Source: Anaerolineae bacterium (GTDB taxonomy: Bacteria; Chloroflexota; Anaerolineae; JAADDB01). From it: a stretch of DNA of 13,549 nt. The notes under the pieces are model-generated. The model saw nothing but the letters and a program-made list of their open reading frames with translations. It searched no databases and was not told where the DNA came from. Position numbers and translations under genes: made by a program. Position 1 is the stretch's first letter. Every line of letters starts with the position of its first letter. Location of the stretch: NCBI GenBank assembly GCA_015489285.1, contig WGAA01000279.1, positions 1 through 13,549 on the forward strand. Direction: 5' to 3'. Below are positions 1 to 6,089 of this stretch, piece by piece.

Positions 1-239
1 CCGACCTGCAACCGGACGTCCTCCTCATCACCGGAGATCACGCCACCCCGGCCAAACTCCGATCCCACTCCTGGCATCCCGTCCCCTTCCTCCTCTGGTC
101 GCGCAGCGCCATGCCCGACGCGGCCCAATCCTTCGGTGAGCGGGAATGTGCCAGGGGCTACTACGGGGTCATCCCGGCCAACGAACTCATGCCCCTCGTC
201 ATGGGGCACGCGGGGCGCCTCACCCGCTTTGGCGCCTGA
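1..239 (+). CDS. apgM: 2,3-bisphosphoglycerate-independent phosphoglycerate mutase, archaeal type (C-terminal part)
   Basis: This is the last 78 residues of a gene that starts left of the window; the frame begins at position 3 and ends with TGA at 237-239. The tail reads like cofactor-independent phosphoglycerate mutase of the archaeal (ApgM) type, a member of the alkaline phosphatase superfamily that interconverts 3- and 2-phosphoglycerate in the cytoplasm. Supporting motifs are TGDHATP near the start, whose Asp and His are metal ligands in the family, then HSWHPVP, and an ending of ELMPLVMGHAGRL...FGA, which is the usual closing helix. The next gene is glpX, another glycolysis/gluconeogenesis enzyme, 72 nt downstream, so co-transcription is plausible. 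A hairpin lies between them. Only the C-terminus is visible, so the catalytic serine cannot be checked. Confidence 0.85.
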   Translation, partial: DLQPDVLLITGDHATPAKLRSHSWHPVPFLLWSRSAMPDAAQSFGERECARGYYGVIPANELMPLVMGHAGRLTRFGA

Positions 240-252
240 ACACGGCCATCGC

Positions 253-284
253 CGTCATCCCCCTCAGCGACGCGGGGGATGACG
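253..284. other. perfect 11-bp hairpin between apgM and glpX
   Basis: The arms at 253-263 (CGTCATCCCCC) and 274-284 are exact reverse complements around a 10-nt loop. The hairpin starts 13 nt after the apgM stop and ends 27 nt before the glpX start. No T-run follows, so it is not a textbook intrinsic terminator. It may instead attenuate transcription, mark an mRNA processing point, or protect a 3' end. Confidence 0.55.
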
Positions 285-311
285 TATCCTAAGACAGGAA
301 AGGAGACACCC

Positions 312-1310
312 ATGCCTGACCGGAATCTGGGAATGGATCTCGTCCGCGTCACCGAAGCCGCGGCCCTGGCCGCTGCCCGATGGGTTGGCCGCGGGGACAA
401 AATCGCCGCAGACCAGGCCGCGGTGGATGCCATGCGCCTGATGCTCTCCTCCGTGGACATGGACGGCATCGTCGTCATCGGCGAGGGGGAAAAGGACCAG
501 GCGCCCATGCTCTACAACGGGGAACGGGTGGGCACAGGCCGCCCTCCCCAGGTGGACATCGCGGTCGACCCCATCGACGGCACCCGTTTGACCGCGGAAG
601 GACGGCCGGGCGCGCTGGCCGTCGTCGCGGCCTCTGAACGGGGCACCATGTTCGACCCCAAACACCTGGTGTACATGCGCAAGATCGCGGTCGGCCCCGA
701 AGCCAAAGAGGTCATCGACATCCGGGACACGGTGGAGAACAACCTGAAGCGCATCGCCAAGGCGCTGGGCAAATCCGTCTCCGAAGTGACGGTCATGGTC
801 CTGGACCGCCCGCGGCACAAGGACCTCATTGCGGAAATCCGGGCCACGGGGGCCCGCATCAGGCTCATCATGGACGGAGACGTCGCCGCGGCCATTACCG
901 CGGCCATGCCCGACACGGGTATCGACGTCCTCATGGGCATTGGGGGCTCCCCGGAAGCCGTCGTTGCCGCGGCCGCGCTCAAATGTCTGGACGGGGGGTT
1001 CCAGGCCATGCTCTGGCCCCGCAACGAGGAGGAGAAACGCCTGGCCGAGGAGCGAGGGCTCGACATCCACCAGGTGTTGACCATCGACGACCTCATCCGT
1101 TCGGACAACGTCTTCTTCGCCCTGACGGGCATCACCACCGGCGAACTCGTCGCGGGGGTCAAGTACACCCGTCAGGGAGCCATCACCGAATCCTTGCAAA
1201 TGCGATCCCGATCCGGTACCATTCGACGCATACGCGCCCTGCACCGGTGGGACAAACTCATGCGCATCAGCCAGGTCCCGTACAGGGGCAACGGAGAGAA
1301 GGGCGATTAA
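312..1310 (+). CDS. glpX: class II fructose-1,6-bisphosphatase (GlpX type)
   Basis: The product hydrolyses fructose-1,6-bisphosphate to fructose-6-phosphate, the committed step of gluconeogenesis; some homologues also take sedoheptulose-1,7-bisphosphate. The 332-residue protein has the normal family length. Metal and substrate motifs are all present: GRGDK (26-30), GEGEKD (57-62), DPIDGT (86-91), DGDV (188-191) and GIGGSPEAV (209-217) with the family's catalytic Glu at about 215. I chose the ATG at 312 because AGGAAAGGAGA sits just upstream and the protein then begins MPDRNLG, as homologues do. An in-frame ATG 33 nt earlier (279) falls inside the hairpin and lacks a ribosome site. Neighbours are phosphoglycerate mutase upstream and a sugar-phosphate aldolase downstream, consistent with a central carbon cluster. 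Confidence 0.95.
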   Translation: MPDRNLGMDLVRVTEAAALAAARWVGRGDKIAADQAAVDAMRLMLSSVDMDGIVVIGEGEKDQAPMLYNGERVGTGRPPQVDIAVDPIDGTRLTAEGRPGALAVVAASERGTMFDPKHLVYMRKIAVGPEAKEVIDIRDTVENNLKRIAKALGKSVSEVTVMVLDRPRHKDLIAEIRATGARIRLIMDGDVAAAITAAMPDTGIDVLMGIGGSPEAVVAAAALKCLDGGFQAMLWPRNEEEKRLAEERGLDIHQVLTIDDLIRSDNVFFALTGITTGELVAGVKYTRQGAITESLQMRSRSGTIRRIRALHRWDKLMRISQVPYRGNGEKGD

Positions 1311-1317
1311 AATCGGA

Positions 1318-1361
1318 GAGGGAGATGGGGGATCCGCGGCCCATCCTCCCCCATCTCCCTC
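1318..1361. other. perfect 15-bp hairpin between glpX and the aldolase gene
   Basis: The arms at 1318-1332 (GAGGGAGATGGGGGA) and 1347-1361 match exactly as reverse complements around a 14-nt loop. The left arm is purine-only apart from one T, so the element is also a strand-asymmetric purine/pyrimidine palindrome. It starts 7 nt after the glpX stop. No T-run follows on either strand. The downstream gene's Shine-Dalgarno (AAGGAGG, 1369-1375) lies just outside it, so the hairpin could insulate glpX expression from the aldolase or stabilise the upstream message. Confidence 0.6.
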
Positions 1362-1389
1362 CATTCCCAAGGAGGCAGATACCTGCGGT

Positions 1390-2028
1390 ATGGACGCTTA
1401 CGATGTGCTGGATGAACTGAGCGAAGCAGCAGCCGAACTGGTCCACCGGGGACTGGTCCTGGCCAGCGGGGGGAACGTGAGCATACGCGTGGGGGATACG
1501 GTCTACATCTCCCCCACGGGCGCGCGGCTCCACGCGCTGAGCCCGGAGACCTTTGCCCAGGTGGACCTGCACACGGGGAAACGGCTGAACGAATTCAAAC
1601 CCTCGTCGGAGCTCCCCATGCACCTGGCGTGTTACCGCGCCCGCCCGGACGCGGTCGCGGTCATCCACTGTCACCCGCCCCACGTCACCGCGCTGGCCAG
1701 TCTGGGCCTGACCCTGCCCGCCATGACCGCGGATTTCTTCGTCTATCTCGACGCCCTTTACCTTCCCCTCGTCCCCTACATCACCCCGGGCACCGAAGCC
1801 CTGGCCCAAGCCGTCGCGGAAAAGCTCGCGCAAGCGCCCGCGGTCCTCCTGGGCAACCACGGGATCATCGCCACCGGGCCCTCGGTGAAACGCACCTTAG
1901 ACCGGGTGCTCCTCGCGGAGGAGACGGCACGCGTGTACCTCCTGGCCAAACAACACAGCGAACCTCGCGTCCTCAACGAAGAGGACTGGCGTGCCCTACG
2001 AGAGGCGCACTACGGGAAGGGGCAATGA
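1390..2028 (+). CDS. class II aldolase/adducin family protein (L-fuculose-phosphate aldolase-like)
   Basis: This 212-residue protein belongs to the zinc-dependent class II aldolase/adducin family, which cleaves or epimerises sugar phosphates such as L-fuculose-1-P and L-ribulose-5-P. The phosphate-binding GGNVS (27-31) and SPTG (41-44) motifs are present. So are SSE with the general-acid/base Glu (E74), the zinc-ligand pair in HCHPPH (His93 and His95) and the third ligand in GNHG (His157). Family members with the same active site include FucA, AraD epimerases, 5-deoxyribulose-1-P aldolase and MtnB dehydratase. The sequence alone does not tell which substrate is used, so no symbol is given. 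The ATG at 1390 follows AAGGAGG at 1369-1375 with an unusually long 14-nt spacing. A 4-bp mini-hairpin (GCAG...CTGC, 1375-1386) could shorten it. Its stop overlaps the ubiE start by 4 nt (ATGA), implying translational coupling. Confidence 0.85.
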   Translation: MDAYDVLDELSEAAAELVHRGLVLASGGNVSIRVGDTVYISPTGARLHALSPETFAQVDLHTGKRLNEFKPSSELPMHLACYRARPDAVAVIHCHPPHVTALASLGLTLPAMTADFFVYLDALYLPLVPYITPGTEALAQAVAEKLAQAPAVLLGNHGIIATGPSVKRTLDRVLLAEETARVYLLAKQHSEPRVLNEEDWRALREAHYGKGQ

Positions 2029-2747
2029 CCCACATCCATCTTCCTCCTCCCGAGGAGAAACCCCGCTACGTCCAACGCATGTTCGCGCGCATCAGCGACC
2101 GCTACGACCTCATGAACCGGGTGATGACGGGGGGCCAGGACCGCGTGTGGCGGCGCATGGTGGTCGAGCTGTGTGAGCTCCCGTCCGGGGGGCGAATCCT
2201 CGACGTGGCCACGGGCACGGGGGACATCGTCTACGAGGCCATACGTCGGCATCCCCACGTCCGGCCGGTGGGGGTGGACCTGACGCTGGAGATGATGCTC
2301 GCAGGGCGGCACAAGTTCAACGGCCGCTCCATCCCCTTCGTCCAGGGGGATGCCCTGCACCTTCCCTTTGCCGACAATTCCTTCGATGCCGCGTGCAGTG
2401 GGTTCATGATGCGGAACGTGGTGGACATTGCCCAGGCCTTCGCGGAACAACGGCGGGTCGTGCGCCCGGGGGGGAAGGTCGTCTGTCTGGAGATCACCCG
2501 TCCCCGTCGTGGCCTGTGGCGGCCCCTTTTCCACCTCTACTTCCACCGCATCGTCCCCCTGCTGGGCGCGATAATCGGACGGGAACGCGCGGCCTACACC
2601 TACCTTCCCCACTCCACCCTCACCTTCCCCGACGCGGACACCCTGGCCGACATAATGCGACAAGTGGGGCTACATGATGTATACTATAGGACGGTCATGT
2701 TCGGCACCATTGCCATCCACGTGGGACGCGTGGGGGAGGACCGTTAG
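2025..2747 (+). CDS. ubiE: UbiE/MenG-type demethylmenaquinone (ubiquinone biosynthesis) C-methyltransferase
   Basis: This 240-residue SAM-dependent methyltransferase probably performs the final C-methylation of demethylmenaquinone (or the ubiquinone precursor). Family signatures run in order: ISDRYDLMNRVMTGGQ (23-38), SAM motif I LDVATGTGD (59-67), an acidic VGVDLT strand end (82-87), GDALHLPFAD (108-117), GFMMRNVVD (126-134), VVRPGG (145-150), YTYLPHST (191-198) and a C-terminal FGTIAIHVG (226-234). Length and ending match UbiE/MenG. The ATG lies in an ATGA overlap with the aldolase stop, with GGGAAGGGG upstream, so the two are translationally coupled. No other quinone gene is visible here, so the pairing with an aldolase is probably operon convenience. 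A perfect palindrome begins 8 nt after the stop. Confidence 0.93.
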   Translation: MTHIHLPPPEEKPRYVQRMFARISDRYDLMNRVMTGGQDRVWRRMVVELCELPSGGRILDVATGTGDIVYEAIRRHPHVRPVGVDLTLEMMLAGRHKFNGRSIPFVQGDALHLPFADNSFDAACSGFMMRNVVDIAQAFAEQRRVVRPGGKVVCLEITRPRRGLWRPLFHLYFHRIVPLLGAIIGRERAAYTYLPHSTLTFPDADTLADIMRQVGLHDVYYRTVMFGTIAIHVGRVGEDR

Positions 2748-2755
2748 GAGACTTT

Positions 2756-2792
2756 CCAGACTTCCGAAGTCTCGCGGACTTCGGAAGTCTGG
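2756..2792. repeat. perfect 16-bp palindrome with 5-nt loop, 3' of ubiE
   Basis: The arms 2756-2771 (CCAGACTTCCGAAGTC) and 2777-2792 are exact reverse complements around TCGCG. Each arm is itself nearly palindromic (GACTTC-C-GAAGTC and GACTTC-G-GAAGTC), so the element can fold as one long hairpin or as two small ones. It sits directly after the ubiE stop, as a terminator would, but has no T-run on either side. The modular, nested symmetry looks more like a dispersed palindromic repeat or an operator than a simple terminator. I cannot count its genomic copies from here. Confidence 0.6.
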
Positions 2793-2816
2793 ACCACGGC
2801 GTTCTCAGGAACAAGG

Positions 2817-2866
2817 GGCCGGCGTGGGGAGGCCGGAGGCGCAGGAGCCCGCCCGACACGCCGGCC
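2817..2866. other. 10-bp inverted repeat in the radA leader
   Basis: GGCCGGCGTG (2817-2826) and CACGCCGGCC (2857-2866) are exact reverse complements, separated by 30 nt. GGG (2827-2829) and CCC (2852-2854) can extend the stem across a 2-nt bulge. The element ends 17 nt before the radA ATG, which lacks a visible Shine-Dalgarno. It may be a structured 5' leader. It could also be chance in G+C-rich DNA, though a 10-bp perfect match is uncommon at this spacing. Confidence 0.4.
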
Positions 2867-2883
2867 GATAGACCATCGACCCT

Positions 2884-4269
2884 ATGGCTAAGACGAAAGT
2901 CCAATACATCTGCACGAACTGTGGGGCCACATTCCCCAAGTGGATGGGACGATGTCCCTCCTGTGGGGAATGGAACACCCTGGAAGAACACATCCTATCC
3001 CCTCGGGATACCCGTCGGGAGGGGCGGAGCTCCATGCCCCTGGTGGAAACGACCCCACCCCGCCCCCTCTCGGAGATCGACACCGAAGACTTCCGGCGTC
3101 TGCCCGTGGGCATGGGGGAGCTGCGGCGCGTCCTCGGCGGGGGCATCGTCCCGGGCATGGGCGTCCTCGTGGGGGGGGAGCCCGGCATCGGCAAATCCAC
3201 CCTCCTCCTCCAACTGGCCGCGGAAGTGGCCGACGCGGTCGGCCCGACCCTTTACGTCACCGGCGAGGAGAGTGCCCAGCAGGTCAAACTCCGGGCCAAG
3301 CGACTGGGCATCCACACCCCACACCTCTACCTCCTCGCCGAAATCCACCTGGAAACCATCCTCCACCACATCGAACAGATGCAGCCCACCCTTGTCGTCG
3401 TGGACTCCATCCAGGCCATCTACTCCGACGCCCTTCCGGCAGCCGCGGGGAACGTGAGCCAGGTTCGGGAATGTGCGGCCCGGCTCCTCCGACTCACCAA
3501 GACCCATCACATCCCCCTCTTCCTCGTCGGGCACGTCACCAAAGAGGGGACCATCGCCGGACCGCGGGTGCTGGAACACATGGTCGACACCGTCCTCTAC
3601 TTCGAGGGGGAACGCCATCACGCCTACCGCATCCTGCGGGCCGTCAAGAACCGTTTCGGCTCCACCAACGAAGTGGGCATTTTCGAAATGGGGGAAAAGG
3701 GCCTGGAAGAGGTGCCCAACCCGTCGGCCGCCTTTCTCGCGGAGCGGCTCCCCAACGCCGCGGGATCGGCCATTGCCGTGACGATGGAGGGCACCCGTCC
3801 CCTCCTCGTGGAAATTCAAGCCCTCACCTCCACCACTTCCTTCAGCCAGCCCCGCCGAACGGCCAACGGCATCGAGTTCAACCGCCTTCTCCTCCTCACC
3901 GCGGTCCTGAGCAAACGGGTCGGGCTCCGCCTGGCCGAGCAGGACGTTTTCGTCAACGTGGTCGGGGGGTTACGGGTCGAGGAGCCTGCCGCGGACCTGG
4001 CCGTGGCCGCGGCCATCGCCTCCAGCGTGAAGAACATCCCTCTGCCCGCGGATACCGTATTCATCGGAGAGATCGGACTGAGCGGGGAGCTGCGGAGTGT
4101 GGCCCATCTCCCACGGCGCCTCCAGGAGGCCGCCCAACTGGGCTTTGCCCGGGCCGTCATCCCTCGCACCGCGCTCCGTTCCCGGGGCCACAAGGCCCCC
4201 GACGGCCTGGACCTCATCCGCGTCCGCACCCTCGCCGAAGCGCTCGACACGATTTTACGTCCGGCGTGA
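2884..4269 (+). CDS. radA: DNA repair protein RadA/Sms
   Basis: RadA is a RecA-related, DnaB-like ATPase that drives branch migration at recombination intermediates and helps repair stalled forks. The 461-residue length and full architecture are typical. An N-terminal zinc ribbon has Cys10, Cys13, Cys24 and Cys27 (CTNCG...CPSCG). The RecA-like core has Walker A GEPGIGKST (98-106), VVVDSIQAIY as Walker B (171-180) and the diagnostic KNRFG (255-259). A Lon-protease-like C-terminal domain includes GGLRVEEPAADLAVAAAIA (361-379), with no evidence of an active protease. The start is secure from the MAKTKVQYIC opening, but no Shine-Dalgarno is visible upstream. A run of eight G (3171-3178) encodes the approach to Walker A. 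A small uncharacterised gene follows 48 nt downstream with its own strong ribosome site. Confidence 0.96.
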   Translation: MAKTKVQYICTNCGATFPKWMGRCPSCGEWNTLEEHILSPRDTRREGRSSMPLVETTPPRPLSEIDTEDFRRLPVGMGELRRVLGGGIVPGMGVLVGGEPGIGKSTLLLQLAAEVADAVGPTLYVTGEESAQQVKLRAKRLGIHTPHLYLLAEIHLETILHHIEQMQPTLVVVDSIQAIYSDALPAAAGNVSQVRECAARLLRLTKTHHIPLFLVGHVTKEGTIAGPRVLEHMVDTVLYFEGERHHAYRILRAVKNRFGSTNEVGIFEMGEKGLEEVPNPSAAFLAERLPNAAGSAIAVTMEGTRPLLVEIQALTSTTSFSQPRRTANGIEFNRLLLLTAVLSKRVGLRLAEQDVFVNVVGGLRVEEPAADLAVAAAIASSVKNIPLPADTVFIGEIGLSGELRSVAHLPRRLQEAAQLGFARAVIPRTALRSRGHKAPDGLDLIRVRTLAEALDTILRPA

Positions 4270-4317
4270 GGCGCACACCCGGGACGAAGAAACCCAAGCG
4301 ATAGGAGGAAATCCACT

Positions 4318-4914
4318 ATGCCCCATCGACGAGAACTGATCACCACCCTGCTCACCGTGGAGAAGATGGTGTCCGAGCTGGAGGACTACATCGCGCGGGA
4401 TGAGCTCTTCCGACAACTCATCGTCCACACCCCCTGGGGGGATGAGCTTCCCAAACTCTCCCTGGGCGGGCTCGTGGAGCGGATCCGCCTTCTGGAGAAG
4501 CACCTGGACGAGCTTGAGCCCGAGGAGCGGGAACGCGTGCGCCGGGCGCGGGAGGCGTACGAACGCTTCGTGCAACGCCACAAGGAGGAGGTGGCCCGGC
4601 GGTTCCGGCGGGAATTCAAGAGCTACCTGCGTTCCTGGAAGTGGTACCTGGACGAACTCCGGGAGCGGCCCGAAAAGGCCAACGATTACCCCGCGGAAGT
4701 CCACAATCGGGTCCGTCTGACCACCCTGCTGGAGGAGACCCAACGCCTGGGCATGTCCCTGGACGAGGCGCTCCTGCAGGAGCTGGAGGCCCTGGACGCG
4801 TGGCTGCGGGCCCACTGGGAACCCGGCCCCTTCGTCTGGGTCGGCCATGACCCCGAGGACTACGATCCGGAACGCTACTGGTACCTCTACGGCAAGCCCA
4901 AGGTGGAAGGATAA
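4318..4914 (+). CDS. uncharacterised helical protein
   Basis: I do not recognise this 198-residue protein. It has no signal peptide or membrane segment. It is very rich in Glu, Arg and Leu and is predicted almost entirely helical, with a long charged, coiled-coil-like stretch at about 51-120. It has an aromatic cluster SWKWYLDEL (106-114), and a distinct tail (about 169-191) rich in Asp, Tyr and Trp (FVWVGHDPEDYDPERYWYLY). The tail's aromatic/acidic composition may mark a binding surface, but that is speculation. The start is clear: AGGAGG at 4303-4308 lies 9 nt before the ATG. It follows radA by 48 nt and could share its transcript. Codon use matches the neighbours, so it is a real gene. Its stop lies 4 nt from the stop of the opposing response regulator gene. 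Confidence 0.85.
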   Translation: MPHRRELITTLLTVEKMVSELEDYIARDELFRQLIVHTPWGDELPKLSLGGLVERIRLLEKHLDELEPEERERVRRAREAYERFVQRHKEEVARRFRREFKSYLRSWKWYLDELRERPEKANDYPAEVHNRVRLTTLLEETQRLGMSLDEALLQELEALDAWLRAHWEPGPFVWVGHDPEDYDPERYWYLYGKPKVEG

Positions 4915-4918
4915 CCAC

Positions 4919-5572
4919 CTACTTGTCCAGACCGTGGCGCACGGCCCAAACCGCGGCCTGCGTCCGGTCGGAGACGCCCAGCTTCTGGAAGATGTGGCGG
5001 ATGTGCGTCTTCACCGTGTTCACGGTGATGGACAACGTCCGGCCGATGTCCTCGTTGCTCAGGCCGGCCACGATCAGGCGGAGGATGATCTTCTCCTGCT
5101 CCGTGAGCGGGGTGATGAGATCGTCGTCCAGGGGGGAAACCTCCGCGGCCTGGGCAGCCACATTGCGCAAGGCCATTTGCAGCAGCTCGTAATCCAGCAA
5201 CTGCTCCCCGGAAACGGCCGCGCGAATGGCCCGGGTGATCTGACCGGGGTCCGCCTCCTTCGTCAGATACCCCGCGGCGCCCGCGGTCACCGCCCGGGCC
5301 AGATATCCGGGGTTGGCGTACGTGGTCAGCATGATCACCCGCACATCGGGGAACGTGGACTTGATGGCCTCCAGGGCCTGCAGTCCATCCCCATCGGGCA
5401 TGCGTATGTCCAGGAGCACCACGTCGGGATGGTGCTGGCGGACCTTCTCCACCGTCTCCCGGCCGCTGGCCGCCTCGTCCACCACCTCGAACCCCGCGCG
5501 TTCCAGCACCGCGCGAACCCCTTCCCGCACGATCTTGTGATCATCCGCCACCAGAACGCGGATTCGCTCCAT
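4919..5572 (-). CDS. NarL/FixJ-family response regulator with LuxR-type DNA-binding domain
   Basis: This 217-residue transcription factor is the output half of a two-component system. The receiver domain (about 1-120) has the acidic pair D10-D11, phosphoacceptor D55 in LLDIRMPDGDG, T83 and K105. The LuxR-type helix-turn-helix domain (about 152-215) carries LTEQEKIILRLIVAGLSNEDI and the recognition region VNTVKTHIRHIFQKLGVSDR. I chose the ATG at 5572 because AAGGAGGGG sits just upstream on this strand; a GTG seven codons earlier (5593) would place that ribosome site inside the gene. The kinase whose DHp type pairs with NarL regulators lies on the same strand upstream (6093-8417), but 520 bp of repeats separate them. 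I saw no convincing promoter immediately before this gene. Confidence 0.93.
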   Translation of the reverse strand: MERIRVLVADDHKIVREGVRAVLERAGFEVVDEAASGRETVEKVRQHHPDVVLLDIRMPDGDGLQALEAIKSTFPDVRVIMLTTYANPGYLARAVTAGAAGYLTKEADPGQITRAIRAAVSGEQLLDYELLQMALRNVAAQAAEVSPLDDDLITPLTEQEKIILRLIVAGLSNEDIGRTLSITVNTVKTHIRHIFQKLGVSDRTQAAVWAVRHGLDK

Positions 5573-5609
5573 CGCTCCCCTCCTTCTCCCCACCGTGCCA
5601 ACGTCAGTA

Positions 5610-5630
5610 ACGAGTGACGAGTAACGAGTA
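5610..5630 (+). repeat. heptad array 1 (three units, ACGAGTR)
   Basis: Three head-to-tail 7-nt units are visible: ACGAGTG, ACGAGTA, ACGAGTA. Degenerate units may extend either side (GTCAGTA before, ACCGGAT after). It shares the pattern ACGNNTN with the other three arrays in this spacer. Confidence 0.7.
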
Positions 5631-5651
5631 ACCGGATGGCGTAGAAAGACA

Positions 5652-5679
5652 ACGATTAACGATTGACAATTAACGATTA
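5652..5679 (+). repeat. heptad array 2 (four units, ACGATTR)
   Basis: Four head-to-tail units are visible: ACGATTA, ACGATTG, ACAATTA, ACGATTA. One unit departs from ACGNNTN by a single base. The array happens to contain an exact TTGACA, but no matching -10 follows. Confidence 0.75.
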
Positions 5680-5692
5680 AGGGACTGGCGCG

Positions 5693-5982
5693 AAGACAAG
5701 ATTGGCCCTACAGCGCCAACCTGCCCCCAACTTACGCATAAGGTAAACCTTCGGGCTATATTAGGGCAAAGCCTCCTCGAAGGGGGTACATAAGATGCCC
5801 CTCACCGGTCCCGGCCTGCCGGGGTTCGCACGGCGCTGAACCGCCGTGCTCATTAACGCAAAGCCCTCCGGGCTCTCCGGCGTGAGGCCGCAGGCCTTCG
5901 CTCGGATGAGCCGGGCGGTTTAGCGCCCGGCGCTACTGCCTGGCGTGAAGCCAAGGTTGACTCCACCAAGCCAACTTGTCTT
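5693..5982. repeat. putative 290-bp element bounded by imperfect inverted arms
   Basis: The left arm 5693-5706 (AAGACAAGATTGGC) and right arm 5970-5982 (GCCAACTTGTCTT) are reverse complements apart from one extra A in the left arm. The arms enclose all the hairpins of the spacer, and the heptad arrays begin just outside on both sides. That resembles a miniature element with terminal inverted repeats. I found no clear target-site duplication, so the boundaries are tentative. The right arm overlaps a second small palindrome, AACTTG-TCTT-CAAGTT (5973-5988). A 5-bp hairpin, CCCGG-CCTG-CCGGG, lies at 5810-5823. Confidence 0.4.
5828..5931. repeat. 104-nt imperfect palindrome of four hairpins (REPIN-like)
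   Basis: Four hairpins lie symmetrically about an axis at 5879/5880. The outer pair are 8-bp stems with 6-nt loops at 5828-5849 and 5910-5931. The inner pair are 5-bp stems with 3-nt loops at 5862-5874 and 5885-5897. The left half matches the reverse complement of the right half at 36 of 52 positions without gaps. The 27-nt outer modules match at 21 of 27. Three stem pairs differ between halves, and in each case both partners changed so that pairing is kept. This resembles two REP-type hairpin units in inverted orientation. It could be a structured RNA or a DNA-level palindromic repeat. Confidence 0.65.
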
Positions 5983-5988
5983 CAAGTT

Positions 5989-6016
5989 ACGCATTACGCA
6001 TCACGCATCACGCATT
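5989..6016 (+). repeat. heptad array 3 (four units, ACGCATY)
   Basis: Four head-to-tail units are visible: ACGCATT, ACGCATC, ACGCATC, ACGCATT. All fit ACGNNTN. A single matching unit (ACGCATA) also occurs alone at 5734-5740. Confidence 0.75.
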
Positions 6017-6054
6017 TCAAGCCAGGACGCGCTAACCGCGCCGACCTCCTCTCA

Positions 6055-6089
6055 GCGCCTGACGCCTGACGAGTGACGTATAACGCCCT
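6055..6089 (+). repeat. heptad array 4 (five degenerate units)
   Basis: The units are GCGCCTG, ACGCCTG, ACGAGTG, ACGTATA and ACGCCCT. Three of the five fit ACGNNTN exactly. This is the most diverged of the four arrays. It ends 3 nt from the stop codon of the histidine kinase, and its third unit is identical to the first unit of array 1. Confidence 0.6.

Noticed and set aside
4847..5617. 256-residue open frame on the + strand opposite the response regulator
   Set aside because: It overlaps a complete NarL regulator in antisense and shows no motif.
5663..5691. Exact TTGACA at 5663-5668 as a promoter
   Set aside because: No -10 at the proper distance (TGGCGC at 17 nt), and the hexamer arises from the heptad array. 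On the - strand TTGTCA is present, but its -10 position matches poorly.
5757..5762. TATATT as a -10 box in the spacer
   Set aside because: The -35 position (ACGCAT) does not fit and no gene follows on the + strand.
5610..6089. CRISPR-like array
   Set aside because: Units are 7 nt without spacers, and no cas genes are present.
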